A stretch of DNA of 55,535 nt, taken from a virus. Numbering within the stretch: the stretch's first letter is position 1; every line of letters begins with the position of its first letter. The position numbers were made by a program, and so were the translations under genes. The DNA lies in IMG/VR virus record IMGVR_UViG_3300048593_000098, positions 1 through 55,535 of that record, one strand, 5' to 3'. Positions 24,166-32,427 of the stretch are shown one piece after another. The notes under the pieces are model-generated. The model was given only the letters and a program-made list of their open reading frames with translations, was not told the DNA's origin and ran no database searches.

Positions 24166-24687
24166 TTAAATTTTAAATTGGGCGAGGCAATCATCGTAAG
24201 ATTCTCGCATTCCTCCTACTTGGAAGAATATCCTTTGTGCTTTGTTATCTGGCAACCCATGCACGATGGAGGTGTTGATCAGTGTCGCTTCGCTGGAATA
24301 ATCATAGTTGCAGACCTCGACGTCATTCTCATACCAGACGATAGGAGCATGAAACGTTACAAGAGGTATGGATATTACTGCAGTTCTAGTGTCAGTGTGT
24401 TGCGGGAGTTTGCCCTCTACAAAGGATACCTGACTCCACTGGTATACGTGATTCGGATCACTATACGGAGATTCTGGGACAAATAGGTCACTAATCTTCT
24501 TGAAGAGTTGGTGTTCCCTGTAGTCTTCAGTTGCATCTCGGAGAAAATATTGAGAGTATTGTTCAATCGTATGACCCTGGACTACGTAATGATATGCCTG
24601 CGACTGATAGTTGTGTGACAGAAAATTCATAAATCTCCAATCAGTGCTGTCTAGTGCCAACCCGAGTGGTTTATAATAAGGGTACAT
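24166..24687 (-). CDS. 2OG-oxygenase-like cupin protein
   Basis: A 173-aa protein with LPQHTDTRTAVISIPLV (HxD), INTSIVHGLPDN (distal His) and AQRIFFQV, fitting the jelly-roll core of 2OG oxygenases of the phage aspartyl-hydroxylase-like type. Catalytic activity is not certain. Last gene of the 31.0-24.2 kb operon. Confidence 0.6.
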   Translation of the reverse strand: MYPYYKPLGLALDSTDWRFMNFLSHNYQSQAYHYVVQGHTIEQYSQYFLRDATEDYREHQLFKKISDLFVPESPYSDPNHVYQWSQVSFVEGKLPQHTDTRTAVISIPLVTFHAPIVWYENDVEVCNYDYSSEATLINTSIVHGLPDNKAQRIFFQVGGMRESYDDCLAQFKI

Positions 24688-24688
24688 G

Positions 24689-25330
24689 CTAATATACTCT
24701 CATCTTTTTGATAAATTCTTTCATAGTCTCATAGTCAGAAGAAGCCTTAACATTCAACACCAACATGGTGCAGTCATCGACATATGAGAACAAAGAATGT
24801 GCTTTGGTGGTATTCATAAAATACGTGGTCCCTTCTCTCAGTTGCACAACCTTACCATCAAAAATCCAAGACATGCTTGACGAGTGAAAATTGTAGAATG
24901 GTACGACGATTCTAAACATGTCATTAGGCAGACCGAAATTGTGGTCTCTGTGTGGCGGGAAAAAACCACCCTTGTCTAACCGCAGGAAATGTGACCGACC
25001 CAAGTCTTCTCCGAAAAAATTTAACAGTTCATTTACTTCAGGTATCTCGCATGACAAAGGTGTGCGAGTTTTAAAATCAGAATCACGATGTATTATACCA
25101 GTTTCGTTATAATATTCTCCCAAACTTTCAAGATCCGGAACACCTGAGTATCCGCCATCTAAACTGGTCATCGATAATCCGTAACGATTGTACCCCTGTT
25201 TATATGTGTTGTATTGCTTCCATTCTGGATGCCCGAGAATAAGATCTCTATACTTGTTTACGGGAATATTTGGAAATCCCAGTTCTATTATATCTCCATA
25301 TGAGATTACGAATTCAGTTAGTGGGTTCAT
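24689..25330 (-). CDS. Aspartyl/asparaginyl beta-hydroxylase-like oxygenase
   Basis: A 213-aa protein: SHFLRLDKGGFFPPHRDHN (HxD in HRD), FRIVVPFYNF, and FMNTTKAHSLFSYVDD with the distal His. This matches the asparaginyl hydroxylase-like jelly roll. Substrate unknown. Its ATG abuts the end of the QueC-like gene. Confidence 0.68.
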   Translation of the reverse strand: MNPLTEFVISYGDIIELGFPNIPVNKYRDLILGHPEWKQYNTYKQGYNRYGLSMTSLDGGYSGVPDLESLGEYYNETGIIHRDSDFKTRTPLSCEIPEVNELLNFFGEDLGRSHFLRLDKGGFFPPHRDHNFGLPNDMFRIVVPFYNFHSSSMSWIFDGKVVQLREGTTYFMNTTKAHSLFSYVDDCTMLVLNVKASSDYETMKEFIKKMRVY

Positions 25331-26011
25331 TTAATTAGTTCCTGGATCTATTTTGCCGAGTTGATCAAACGCCCACTGTCTTTCCCTACAATGGTAGCAC
25401 CTGCCGCATCTGCCATATGTTTGCTGCGTGCAAGTATGAGATATCTCAAGCAATCTTTCGGTACCATGCATAAAATGTAAATCAATTGTATGCGATTTCA
25501 TCAATTCATTGAACGGCATGCCCAGATATTCCGGAAATGGATTTGTATCTACTCTATACGGTTTTTCTTCTGGAGTAAGGATCAACTCGGACGTTTCTCT
25601 ATTGTCCGCTAGATAAACAAACAGTTTCCCACCCGCTGCATATTCGTCGAATACTGCACGAACGCTTTGTTGAATTTGTTGTGAGTGGTGTAGTTCTTGG
25701 ACGTTTTCTGCACCAAAAATAGTAGGCGCAGGTAAGTTTATATCCAGCATCTCATTTATGGCAGCGACTATTCCAGGCGAGTGCACCTCTGCACCATCTG
25801 TCTTGGGCACCGTAAAGATATACTTTATTTCATCGACACTACGACCCTTCTTGATCAATTCTGAACAAATCATATACAATAAAATAGAACTGTCTGCCCC
25901 GCTACTCAACATAATCGCAAGGTGTCGGTTTTCGGGTAAAGGTAAAACGAAAGAACGTCTATCCTCCGTCGGTCCACAAGTAAATACTGAGAAAAAAGAA
26001 GTATCAATCAT
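25331..26011 (-). CDS. QueC-like PP-loop ATPase
   Basis: A 226-aa protein with a PP-loop at residues 36-42 (SSGADSS) and a C-terminal zinc cluster, CTQQTYGRCGRCYHCRERQ, as in 7-cyano-7-deazaguanine synthase (QueC). The PP-loop SSGADS differs from the usual SGGxDS. Phage QueC relatives may serve deazaguanine DNA modification or other adenylation chemistry; no other deazaguanine pathway gene is seen here, so its substrate is open. Start 26011 has GGAGAA upstream. Confidence 0.68.
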   Translation of the reverse strand: MIDTSFFSVFTCGPTEDRRSFVLPLPENRHLAIMLSSGADSSILLYMICSELIKKGRSVDEIKYIFTVPKTDGAEVHSPGIVAAINEMLDINLPAPTIFGAENVQELHHSQQIQQSVRAVFDEYAAGGKLFVYLADNRETSELILTPEEKPYRVDTNPFPEYLGMPFNELMKSHTIDLHFMHGTERLLEISHTCTQQTYGRCGRCYHCRERQWAFDQLGKIDPGTN

Positions 26012-26066
26012 GCGGTTTCTCCCCGCAATTGCTGGAATTTGTCAACTTTAGCATTACATTTTTTCC

Positions 26067-27686
26067 TTATGTTTCAACATAATCTAACTTTTTCTTTTTA
26101 TAATCTTCAATGAATGCAACTTTCGTATACTCCGAGGGACGAATACCGCCAAGTTGTCGAAACGATTTCATCATATCCTCATCAGTTTTTCCATCTACAT
26201 ACCAATCATCCATTCTCCAATGGTCGACTCCGTAATCTAAATAAGAATCATTCGCCCAGAAATTTTTGATGACCCATAGCACAACGTCCCTTTCTGTCAA
26301 CCCTGTATTACTTTGCCATCTATTAAATAGGACTGATTCATCCATGTGTCGCATAAACAATCTTACCTGATTTTTCATCTCGGGTTCAATCTGATTACTC
26401 TGGAATATAGGTAGTAATTCAGGATCATCCTCTGACAATTGATGCCCCTTGATGTCTATTAATTTATATCCCTGTTTTTCGTACTGCGTTGACAATACGC
26501 TAGGACTGGTATTCTCTAACGTATTACTAGGAATAACCAATGGATGTATAAGTACGTTGTTGGTTTTCCAGTGTTCTTCGCACCATTTTAGAGTCTCACC
26601 CATTGTCTCTTCTGTGTCATACGGTAGTCCTGCGATGAGACTGATTGAACCTCTGTAATACCCATTATGCTTTAGAAAGTATGCTTTGGTATCTAGAAGT
26701 ACTTGTTTAATTTTATCGCTGTCCATACCCTTACCGATTGCAGCAGCACTTGGGCGATTAAATGATTCTATACCATAAAATTGTCCGTTAAACTGCATGC
26801 GAGCTAAATGCTCTATGTCGCCTGGACGAGTGTGTAACAGATCGGCACGAATATAACCGCCAAACAATGGTTTGAAGGAAAACTTTTCAACTTTATCTGC
26901 ATATTTGATTATCTTATTGGTATAATCATTGAAAGTTTCATCTGCAATAGAATATCTGTATAACCCCCAGTTGTCATAATTTCGTATAAGATTGTCGCTA
27001 AAATCTTCTGCATCACGAGTATGATCATCCTTTACTCCCAGTACAGGATACGTGCAGAATGAACATTTGAACCGACACCCTCTGGATGTTTCTATGGTTG
27101 TATGCTCAAATGGTTGCATGAAATCACGGTTTTCATAATCAACAGATAAATTACGCATAGGAAATGCAGGATAGTGTGCAATAGCATCGACAACTTTTCT
27201 CTTGTCCCCCTCCTTGTTAATGACTTCTTCTGTCCACTTAGCAGTGCCTTTCAAAATCTCAAGCATGGCATGTTCACCATATCCTGTTACCATGTAGTCA
27301 GCAGGAATTAAATGTATGTTATGAAACTGCGTTGATCCAGTAATGATAGTAACGTCTGGATAAGTTTGCTTCAACCATGTAAAACAGCGATATAATGTCT
27401 CTGTGTTCATTCTAAACAATGCACCCAATCCAACAAATTTGAACGACGGTGACATTCGTGAACGTATCAACTGTTGAAATTCGCGAAATGTCCAAGAAGG
27501 AGCAAAATCAACAACCTCGACAGAGAGACCATTTTGACGCAAGAATGATGCAATTCTGTGCGCTCCTGCGCTTCGGCGAACGGAACTATAACTGATTGTT
27601 GCATCCTGCCGACGAAAACCCTTACTGTCCGTTGAAGGAGTTTCATCTATATTGATCATACCACCAAAGATAATGCCATCAAGCAT
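26067..27686 (-). CDS. Radical SAM protein with B12-binding-like N-terminal region
   Basis: A 539-aa protein. The N-terminal part (1-150) is a Rossmann-like domain (VGLGALFRMNTETLYRCFTW, IITGSTQFHNIHL) resembling B12-binding domains, but I do not see a DxHxxG cobalamin motif. Radical SAM cysteines C204, C208 and C211 occur in SRGCRFKCSFCTYP. ATG 27686 is preferred, with AGGTGG 5 bases upstream; it overlaps the previous gene by 8 bp. Product chemistry unknown. Confidence 0.72.
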   Translation of the reverse strand: MLDGIIFGGMINIDETPSTDSKGFRRQDATISYSSVRRSAGAHRIASFLRQNGLSVEVVDFAPSWTFREFQQLIRSRMSPSFKFVGLGALFRMNTETLYRCFTWLKQTYPDVTIITGSTQFHNIHLIPADYMVTGYGEHAMLEILKGTAKWTEEVINKEGDKRKVVDAIAHYPAFPMRNLSVDYENRDFMQPFEHTTIETSRGCRFKCSFCTYPVLGVKDDHTRDAEDFSDNLIRNYDNWGLYRYSIADETFNDYTNKIIKYADKVEKFSFKPLFGGYIRADLLHTRPGDIEHLARMQFNGQFYGIESFNRPSAAAIGKGMDSDKIKQVLLDTKAYFLKHNGYYRGSISLIAGLPYDTEETMGETLKWCEEHWKTNNVLIHPLVIPSNTLENTSPSVLSTQYEKQGYKLIDIKGHQLSEDDPELLPIFQSNQIEPEMKNQVRLFMRHMDESVLFNRWQSNTGLTERDVVLWVIKNFWANDSYLDYGVDHWRMDDWYVDGKTDEDMMKSFRQLGGIRPSEYTKVAFIEDYKKKKLDYVET

Positions 27687-28308
27687 CAATCCACCTCGCA
27701 TCTTCTAGAATTTTCTTAAACTGTTCTTTATAGTGTTCATTCCAAATCATATACAACATCCATTGTTTTGTATAGTTAATTTTAAACGGTCCATTGTCGG
27801 GTAATGTATATGGGTGTATTCTGAAGTTTGGTTTTCCAAAATGCTTCCCGTCCTCGTAGTAATACTTAGGATAATTCACAGGATCGTTTATTGCCAGATA
27901 TCTAAGTAATCTCTTGTTAAATTCATTGGCAGTATTGATTGCTCCATACCTTCCTGCTTCGATGCTACGATCTATTGCTATCGTATGAATGTCACCGTGT
28001 GCTCTTGCGAGTTGCATTCCTGGAATAGTATAACTACGCGAACTCAAATGTGTCATGTGAGAATCTATGTTCGATTCATGATATCCACCTCCACAAAGTA
28101 TTTTACCATCTCTTCGGTAGAGAATATATCCATTTCCAAGTCCATCATATCTCTTTTGAACATACAACGCATGTAGAAACGAAGATCGAGTATTCTCCCA
28201 ATTAACGGGACTCATGTTTGTTGCTCCAGGTCTTGTATCATCTATTGCATGGTTACAGAATGGCAACAACTGATCAATGGGATATGTGCTGTCTATCTGT
28301 TCAAACAT
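27679..28308 (-). CDS. Hypothetical protein, possible GNAT-like fold
   Basis: A 209-aa protein from ATG 28308, in TAATG overlap with the radical SAM stop. A central stretch (NGYILYRRDGKILCGGGY ... HTIAIDRSIEAGRYGAINTA) has a strand-strand-loop pattern that could be a diverged acyltransferase. I cannot assign a family. Confidence 0.5.
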   Translation of the reverse strand: MFEQIDSTYPIDQLLPFCNHAIDDTRPGATNMSPVNWENTRSSFLHALYVQKRYDGLGNGYILYRRDGKILCGGGYHESNIDSHMTHLSSRSYTIPGMQLARAHGDIHTIAIDRSIEAGRYGAINTANEFNKRLLRYLAINDPVNYPKYYYEDGKHFGKPNFRIHPYTLPDNGPFKINYTKQWMLYMIWNEHYKEQFKKILEDARWIDA

Positions 28309-29312
28309 TACCCAATCTCCGCATAATGACATTTTCTACAAATCTCATCTCTGGCGCGAACGATTACCTCAGCATGTGTTTCGGACACCCATATATCACT
28401 CAGAGAAGATTTCGAAAGGTCTCCGAAAACATACTCCATGTTGTAATCATTGCAGCAAAGAAAAGTTTCTCCCAAAGAATTTATATGAATCCATTCAGTA
28501 GTTCTATCCGTCTTAACATCTTCAAATCCCCGACAACCTATGACAGTGCCAGTTTTTAATCTCTCTTCGATCGAAGGTTGGTTTGAAATTAAAGACGACA
28601 ACAATCCTGCTCTATCATGCAGCACGTATTCCTTGTATGGGATGAAGTTCTTAAACTTTCTCTTGGCAAATTTGTACGCCTGGAAACGTTCTCCCTTTAC
28701 TGGATGCATATCAATTTGCAGGTTATTTAATTCCTCGCCTCTGTGAATGTCATTATCCCAGACCTTATCGTCGACCCCATTAATCAGTATGATCAAATTA
28801 TCAAAGTCTGCCAGTTCTGTATCTGCATATTCTAAATTTGCTATCAATCTATCGTATTGATTGACATGCAACCCAGAACGACTTGCCCAAGTTTCTGGTT
28901 CGAATGATGGGATGTTCAGTATAATCTCAGAGATAACATCCTTATTAGACTTGATCATGTCTATCTTTTTGGGAGTAAGATTAATCCCATTGCTGAAAAT
29001 GGTAGTGGTGAAGTTATACTTGCGAAGTAACTCCAGAAATTCTTCGAGATACCTATACAATAACACCTCACCGTAGTGTGCAGTGTAGATGTTTCTCATT
29101 GAGAGAGATACAACTCCACTCTCGTCGTTACGATGCGATGCCAAATCGGCAAGAATCTTTTCTACTAGATCTAGAGGCATGTGCACCCTTGTTCGCTCAG
29201 GCTGTGGGATATATTTTACTGGACAATACCAGCATGCAGCATTACAGAACCCAAACAAGTCAAGTTGGACGTGTTGGATCTTTATGTCCCGTAAGTTCTG
29301 TAAAAGATTCAT
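28308..29312 (-). CDS. Radical SAM/SPASM-type protein
   Basis: A 334-aa protein with the radical SAM triad C23, C27, C30 (FCNAACWYCP) near the N terminus, and a C-terminal Cys-rich SPASM-like region (LCCNDYN ... CRKCHYAEIG) for auxiliary Fe-S. Such enzymes modify peptides, carry out cyclisation or sugar chemistry. It is ATGA-coupled to the Coq4-like gene. Confidence 0.75.
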   Translation of the reverse strand: MNLLQNLRDIKIQHVQLDLFGFCNAACWYCPVKYIPQPERTRVHMPLDLVEKILADLASHRNDESGVVSLSMRNIYTAHYGEVLLYRYLEEFLELLRKYNFTTTIFSNGINLTPKKIDMIKSNKDVISEIILNIPSFEPETWASRSGLHVNQYDRLIANLEYADTELADFDNLIILINGVDDKVWDNDIHRGEELNNLQIDMHPVKGERFQAYKFAKRKFKNFIPYKEYVLHDRAGLLSSLISNQPSIEERLKTGTVIGCRGFEDVKTDRTTEWIHINSLGETFLCCNDYNMEYVFGDLSKSSLSDIWVSETHAEVIVRARDEICRKCHYAEIG

Positions 29313-29953
29313 GATATAATATTAAGACGAATTCGTGCTTCTTCTAAATCTTCATTAAACAGGTCATCATAATTTTCTGCAAGTAAGAACTTAGCATTCT
29401 TCCCTCGTAGATATGCATGTTGGACCATCGACAGATTTTTGTATGTAAGACCATACTTCAACAAACCAAGCAGACATATCGCGATCCAACCAATTGATTT
29501 TGTTTGTGCAAACGAAAATGCAGCAAGGCAAATTTCGCCTGTATCATTTGCAGGATATCCTGTCAATGTATGCCAAGTGTCATGTGTGTCGCGATATCTG
29601 CGTGCCATCCAATTATACGGATGTTTCGCTTCGATCCATTTACTGTTGTTTGATTTTCTCCTGCTGAGTTTCAGCAGGATTTCTTGGTTTGGAAATAGTT
29701 TGTGGCATTCTCTACCAACAGACCCTTCTGGTCTCTCGGAAAGTGTCGGGAAATACTCGGAAATTTCTTCAGAGGAGTATGCTATCTCACCACCCGATTC
29801 AGTCTTCATTAACTGATCGAGACTCCAGCGTAATGATGGAGGATTTAATGCATGAAGGATCTCGAAAATGAAAATTGTATTCGCAGGATTTCTACGAAGT
29901 TTCTTAAATGCTTTGTATGCACGAAGATAGTCAATTTTGTATTCTAGACTCAT
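29309..29953 (-). CDS. Coq4-like protein
   Basis: A 214-aa protein with the hallmark metal-binding motif of COQ4, HDxxHx11E, as H124, D125, H128 and E140, in YRDTHDTWHTLTGYPANDTGE. COQ4 acts in ubiquinone synthesis on the quinone-precursor ring. The N terminus is helical as in the family. Coq4 relatives in phages are unexpected; here it lies in an overlapping operon with GT2 and radical SAM genes, so a role in an unknown metabolite is possible, rather than ubiquinone synthesis itself. Confidence 0.68.
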   Translation of the reverse strand: MSLEYKIDYLRAYKAFKKLRRNPANTIFIFEILHALNPPSLRWSLDQLMKTESGGEIAYSSEEISEYFPTLSERPEGSVGRECHKLFPNQEILLKLSRRKSNNSKWIEAKHPYNWMARRYRDTHDTWHTLTGYPANDTGEICLAAFSFAQTKSIGWIAICLLGLLKYGLTYKNLSMVQHAYLRGKNAKFLLAENYDDLFNEDLEEARIRLNIIS

Positions 29954-30689
29954 TTACAATAACCTTCAATTCGCGAAGCACTTTCTTAATTTCAATTGGA
30001 TTACTTAGGAAGGCATAGAAGTTTCCACTATCTTCCAAGTCATAGACATATAGATGCTCATCAGTAAGAACATAGTTTATGTCTGGATTATAGTATAATT
30101 TATATGATGCTACGACATCCTCTGAACCGAGAAATGTCTCGTCGAAATTGAAGGAATTGACAACTTTGTTAGAATACAGTAACATTCTATTTTGCAGAAG
30201 ATTTGCCGCCAAAAATTTACCAAGTTCGATTAGGCGTAATCCATGCGAACCTTTTACGTTCGCGAACTTGTAGATATCAGCGCTGTTGAAGAATGCATTA
30301 CCAGTGGTATTATTTCCATTATATGTCATAACTCCATCAATCAAACCAACCACATCAACATCGGGATTATCGTCCACGATCGTAGCGAGTTTGCTCAATG
30401 CATCAGGAGCGAGATAATCATCAGCATCGACTTGCATATAATAGTCATGCGGGCGAGATCGGAAAATCTCTAGAACAGAATTCTTTCCCCTCGCAGGTGT
30501 CCCGTTAGATTCAGTTACCAGAAACTCTACATTGTATTCCTCTGCAACAGATCTCGCTTGCTCTACAAATGAAAAATCGAGAGTGTTACATACCACAACC
30601 ACATCACTGGTTTGAGGTAGAACACTCTCGATACAACGTTTTAATTTTTCAACATCCCTTGAAGTAAGGAGTGCAACCAATATGTTCAT
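29931..30689 (-). CDS. GT2-type glycosyltransferase
   Basis: A 252-aa GT-A fold protein: MNILVALLTSRDVEKLKRCI is the first strand and helix, a QVDADDYLAPDAL segment supplies the DxD-like nucleotide-sugar/metal site, and SEDVVASYKLYY is the later acidic part. Family 2 enzymes transfer sugars to glycans, lipids or modified bases. It overlaps both neighbours (ATGA at 30689). Confidence 0.75.
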   Translation of the reverse strand: MNILVALLTSRDVEKLKRCIESVLPQTSDVVVVCNTLDFSFVEQARSVAEEYNVEFLVTESNGTPARGKNSVLEIFRSRPHDYYMQVDADDYLAPDALSKLATIVDDNPDVDVVGLIDGVMTYNGNNTTGNAFFNSADIYKFANVKGSHGLRLIELGKFLAANLLQNRMLLYSNKVVNSFNFDETFLGSEDVVASYKLYYNPDINYVLTDEHLYVYDLEDSGNFYAFLSNPIEIKKVLRELKVIVNESRIQN

Positions 30690-31003
30690 CCGATCAATGA
30701 ACCTCCTGCTTTCTTCTTCGCCTTGGCAACTGCCTCTTGCGTCTTGACAGTCTTATGGTCTTTTTTACCATAGTCTTTGGCAAGGGGACTGTTGGGATTC
30801 GCGTCTGCAATTTTCGACATCACTTCCTTGAAGTGGTCTGGTGGTTTGACGCCATCACCTACACCACCGATAATATTCGGTGCAGTTATACCTTGGATAA
30901 GGTGTGGATTTTTCTCTAGAAACTCTTGTAATGCGTCAAATGAACCCCAGAAATCATCCTGAGGTTCACGTGTCTCTGCATCTAAAACTGTATATAAGGG
31001 CAT
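30686..31003 (-). CDS. Small conserved T4-type phage protein
   Basis: A 105-aa protein recognised by its layout: MPLYTVLDAETREPQDDFWG, EFLEKNPHLIQGITAPNIIG, and PPDHFKEVMSKIADANP. It resembles the FmdB-like phage family that lacks its zinc ribbon. Function unknown. First gene of the 31.0-24.2 kb operon. Confidence 0.65.
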   Translation of the reverse strand: MPLYTVLDAETREPQDDFWGSFDALQEFLEKNPHLIQGITAPNIIGGVGDGVKPPDHFKEVMSKIADANPNSPLAKDYGKKDHKTVKTQEAVAKAKKKAGGSLIG

Positions 31004-31031
31004 TGTTATCGCTCTCTAATTAATACCAAAA

Positions 31032-31107
31032 TGGTACGGAGTGACGGGCTCGAACCGCCGACATTCTGCGTGTAAAGCAGACGCTCTACCAACTGAGCTA
31101 ACCCCGC
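31032..31107 (-). tRNA. tRNA-Val (UAC)
   Basis: Complete cloverleaf with encoded CCA, anticodon TAC in TTTACAC, T-loop TTCGAGC. Its 5' end overlaps the stop of the RNase H-like gene by 10 nt. Confidence 0.93.
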
Positions 31108-31535
31108 ACAACGTGGTCCGCTGCATGGGTGGCAGCGAACGAATCAGGTTTGACCTTGGCATCAATACCAGTCGAACCCTTAACGTATCCCAGTGCTTCT
31201 TTCACTGCGATATTACTCTTATACCTTGGATTTGGATTTAAGTCAAGGTGTATTTCCAATTTTCTTTGACCAACTACGTCTAAAATTGCAGTTGCTGCTT
31301 CAATAGCAAATCCTGCTTCAGTAATTAGACGTTGACGTAGATTGCCAAAGTCGCGCATCTCTACGTTTCTAGAGAATAAATTACCACCATGCTTAGAATC
31401 CTTGTGGAGAATAATAACAGTGGAATACTTAGCAAACCAAAGACCGTTGCGTTTGAATCGAATGGAGTCCGCACCTACATAAACAGATGACGTCTCGCTT
31501 GAATTTAGAATTGCTTGTCTTGCTTCATCATACAT
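31098..31535 (-). CDS. RNase H-like YkuK/DUF458-type protein
   Basis: A 145-aa protein with VYVGADSIRFKR, LRQRLITEAGFAIEA, KLEIHLDLNPNPRY and VKPDSFAATHAAD, matching the YkuK-like RNase H-fold family, which has probable nuclease function. Its TAG stop is formed inside tRNA-Val, so the last codons (VVRG) are tRNA sequence. It sits in the tRNA array. Confidence 0.7.
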   Translation of the reverse strand: MYDEARQAILNSSETSSVYVGADSIRFKRNGLWFAKYSTVIILHKDSKHGGNLFSRNVEMRDFGNLRQRLITEAGFAIEAATAILDVVGQRKLEIHLDLNPNPRYKSNIAVKEALGYVKGSTGIDAKVKPDSFAATHAADHVVRG

Positions 31536-31553
31536 AGGTCACCTATTGAAAAT

Positions 31554-31629
31554 TGGCGGCGGGTGGTAGGAATTGAACCTACTTCTCAAGGTTTTGGAGA
31601 CCCGTGGATTACCGTTTTCCCTCACCCCC
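31554..31629 (-). tRNA. tRNA-Trp (CCA), slightly irregular
   Basis: Anticodon loop CTCCAAA as in bacterial tRNA-Trp, discriminator G and encoded CCA. The acceptor stem needs a bulged G on the 3' side and the D-arm is weak, so functionality is uncertain. It is the only Trp tRNA here. Confidence 0.65.
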
Positions 31630-31644
31630 GTAATACTTATAAAA

Positions 31645-31721
<77 letters not shown>

Positions 31722-31779
31722 AAAGTCAAGTCGCACTGTGACGCCTGACCCCGTACTGCCCAGAAAAACAGTACGTCGT
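31722..31779 (-). ncRNA. Structured spacer between two tRNAs
   Basis: Contains two hairpins on the minus strand: GTACTG paired with CAGTAC around a 10-nt loop, and GTCA paired with TGAC. Possible processing signal or small RNA. Confidence 0.4.
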
Positions 31780-31782
31780 ATA

Positions 31783-31864
31783 TGGTACCCAAGATAGGAT
31801 TCGAACCTACATCTTACTTCCAGTTACCTTTGGCTCCGTTCGTAGCGGAGAGGGATACTTGGGC
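31783..31864 (-). tRNA. Non-canonical tRNA-Arg(ACG)-like RNA lacking a D-arm
   Basis: The acceptor (GCCCAAG with CTTGGGT), discriminator A, CCA and T-arm (TTCGAAT loop) are normal. The anticodon arm CTCCG-CTACGAA-CGGAG has the exact loop of tRNA-Arg(ACG). Only about 7 nt separate acceptor and anticodon stem, so no D-arm fits. A CCAAAGGTAACTGG hairpin, with a D-loop-like GG, instead follows the anticodon arm. It is the only Arg-type tRNA here. Confidence 0.6.
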
Positions 31865-31869
31865 AAAAA

Positions 31870-31944
31870 TGGAGCGGGAGATCGGGATCGAACCGACGAC
31901 GAACAGCTTGGAAGGCTGACACTCTACCACTGAGTTACACCCGC
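31870..31944 (-). tRNA. tRNA-Gly (UCC)
   Basis: Loop CTTCCAA, anticodon TCC; acceptor GCGGGTG pairs with CTCCCGC; CCA encoded. Confidence 0.92.
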
Positions 31945-31961
31945 ATTAAACTTATTTATAT

Positions 31962-32038
31962 TGGCGACTCGTACGGGACTTGAACCCGTGGCCTCTAGCG
32001 TGACAGGCTAGCGATCTAACCAACTGATCTAACGAGCC
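31962..32038 (-). tRNA. tRNA-Asp (GUC)
   Basis: CTAGC-CTGTCAC-GCTAG, anticodon GTC; discriminator G; CCA encoded. Confidence 0.94.
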
Positions 32039-32043
32039 TAAAC

Positions 32044-32129
32044 TGGTGGACAGGGTTGGATTCGAACCAACGTAGCATTACTGCGGCAGATTTACAGTCT
32101 GCTGGTATTAACCACTCACCCACCTATCC
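32044..32129 (-). tRNA. tRNA-Tyr (GUA)
   Basis: GCAGA-CTGTAAA-TCTGC, anticodon GTA, with a long variable arm as expected for Tyr; CCA encoded. Confidence 0.94.
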
Positions 32130-32134
32130 AAAAA

Positions 32135-32210
32135 TGGTGCTCCCGAACGGATTCGAACCGCTGACACGTGGTTCTTCAAACCACTGCTCTACCAACTGAG
32201 CTACAGGAGC
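32135..32210 (-). tRNA. tRNA-Phe (GAA)
   Basis: GTGGT-TTGAAGA-ACCAC, anticodon GAA; T-loop TTCGAAT; CCA encoded. Confidence 0.94.
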
Positions 32211-32216
32211 ATATAA

Positions 32217-32299
32217 TGGTACGCCTAGAGGGACTCGAACCCCCACGCTTTCGCACTGGTACCTAAAACCAGCGTGTCTACCAATTCCACCATAGGCGC
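32217..32299 (-). tRNA. tRNA-Leu (UAG)
   Basis: CTGGT-TTTAGGT-ACCAG, anticodon TAG; class II variable arm; CCA encoded. Confidence 0.93.
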
Positions 32300-32309
32300 A
32301 TAAAAGAGT

Positions 32310-32422
32310 GACCACCTAAGTGTGCCTTGATTGCTTACTTCGCGACGTTGCAATCTTCCCATGTGAAGAAATATATTGCAAATTATTTCCGCACAACTTC
32401 TCGAGGTTCAGCATAGGTGGTC
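32310..32422 (-). ncRNA. Candidate structured RNA (113 nt) in the tRNA array
   Basis: Its ends pair perfectly (GACCACCTA at 32422-32414 with TAGGTGGTC at 32318-32310). Inside, GTGC pairs with GCAC, and TTGCAAT pairs with ATTGCAA around an inner TTCTTC/GAAGA-type stem. It has no T-loop and no CCA, so it is not a tRNA. T4 also carries stable non-tRNA RNAs among its tRNA genes. Confidence 0.6.
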
Positions 32423-32427
32423 TATAT

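Noticed and set aside
25331-26011. Complete deazaguanine DNA-modification pathway
   Set aside because: Only a QueC-like gene is present; no FolE, QueD, QueE or DpdA-like gene was found in the window.
26012-26066. TTGACA upstream of the QueC-like gene as a promoter
   Set aside because: The -10 position is GGAGAA, part of the ribosome site; no -10 element seen.
29659-29679. Perfect 9-bp hairpin with GTT loop (TCCTGCTGA/TCAGCAGGA)
   Set aside because: It is inside the Coq4-like coding region with no U-run on the minus strand; probably chance or codon-driven.
32310-32422. Structured element as an intron-bearing tRNA
   Set aside because: No T-loop, CCA end or anticodon arm could be placed.
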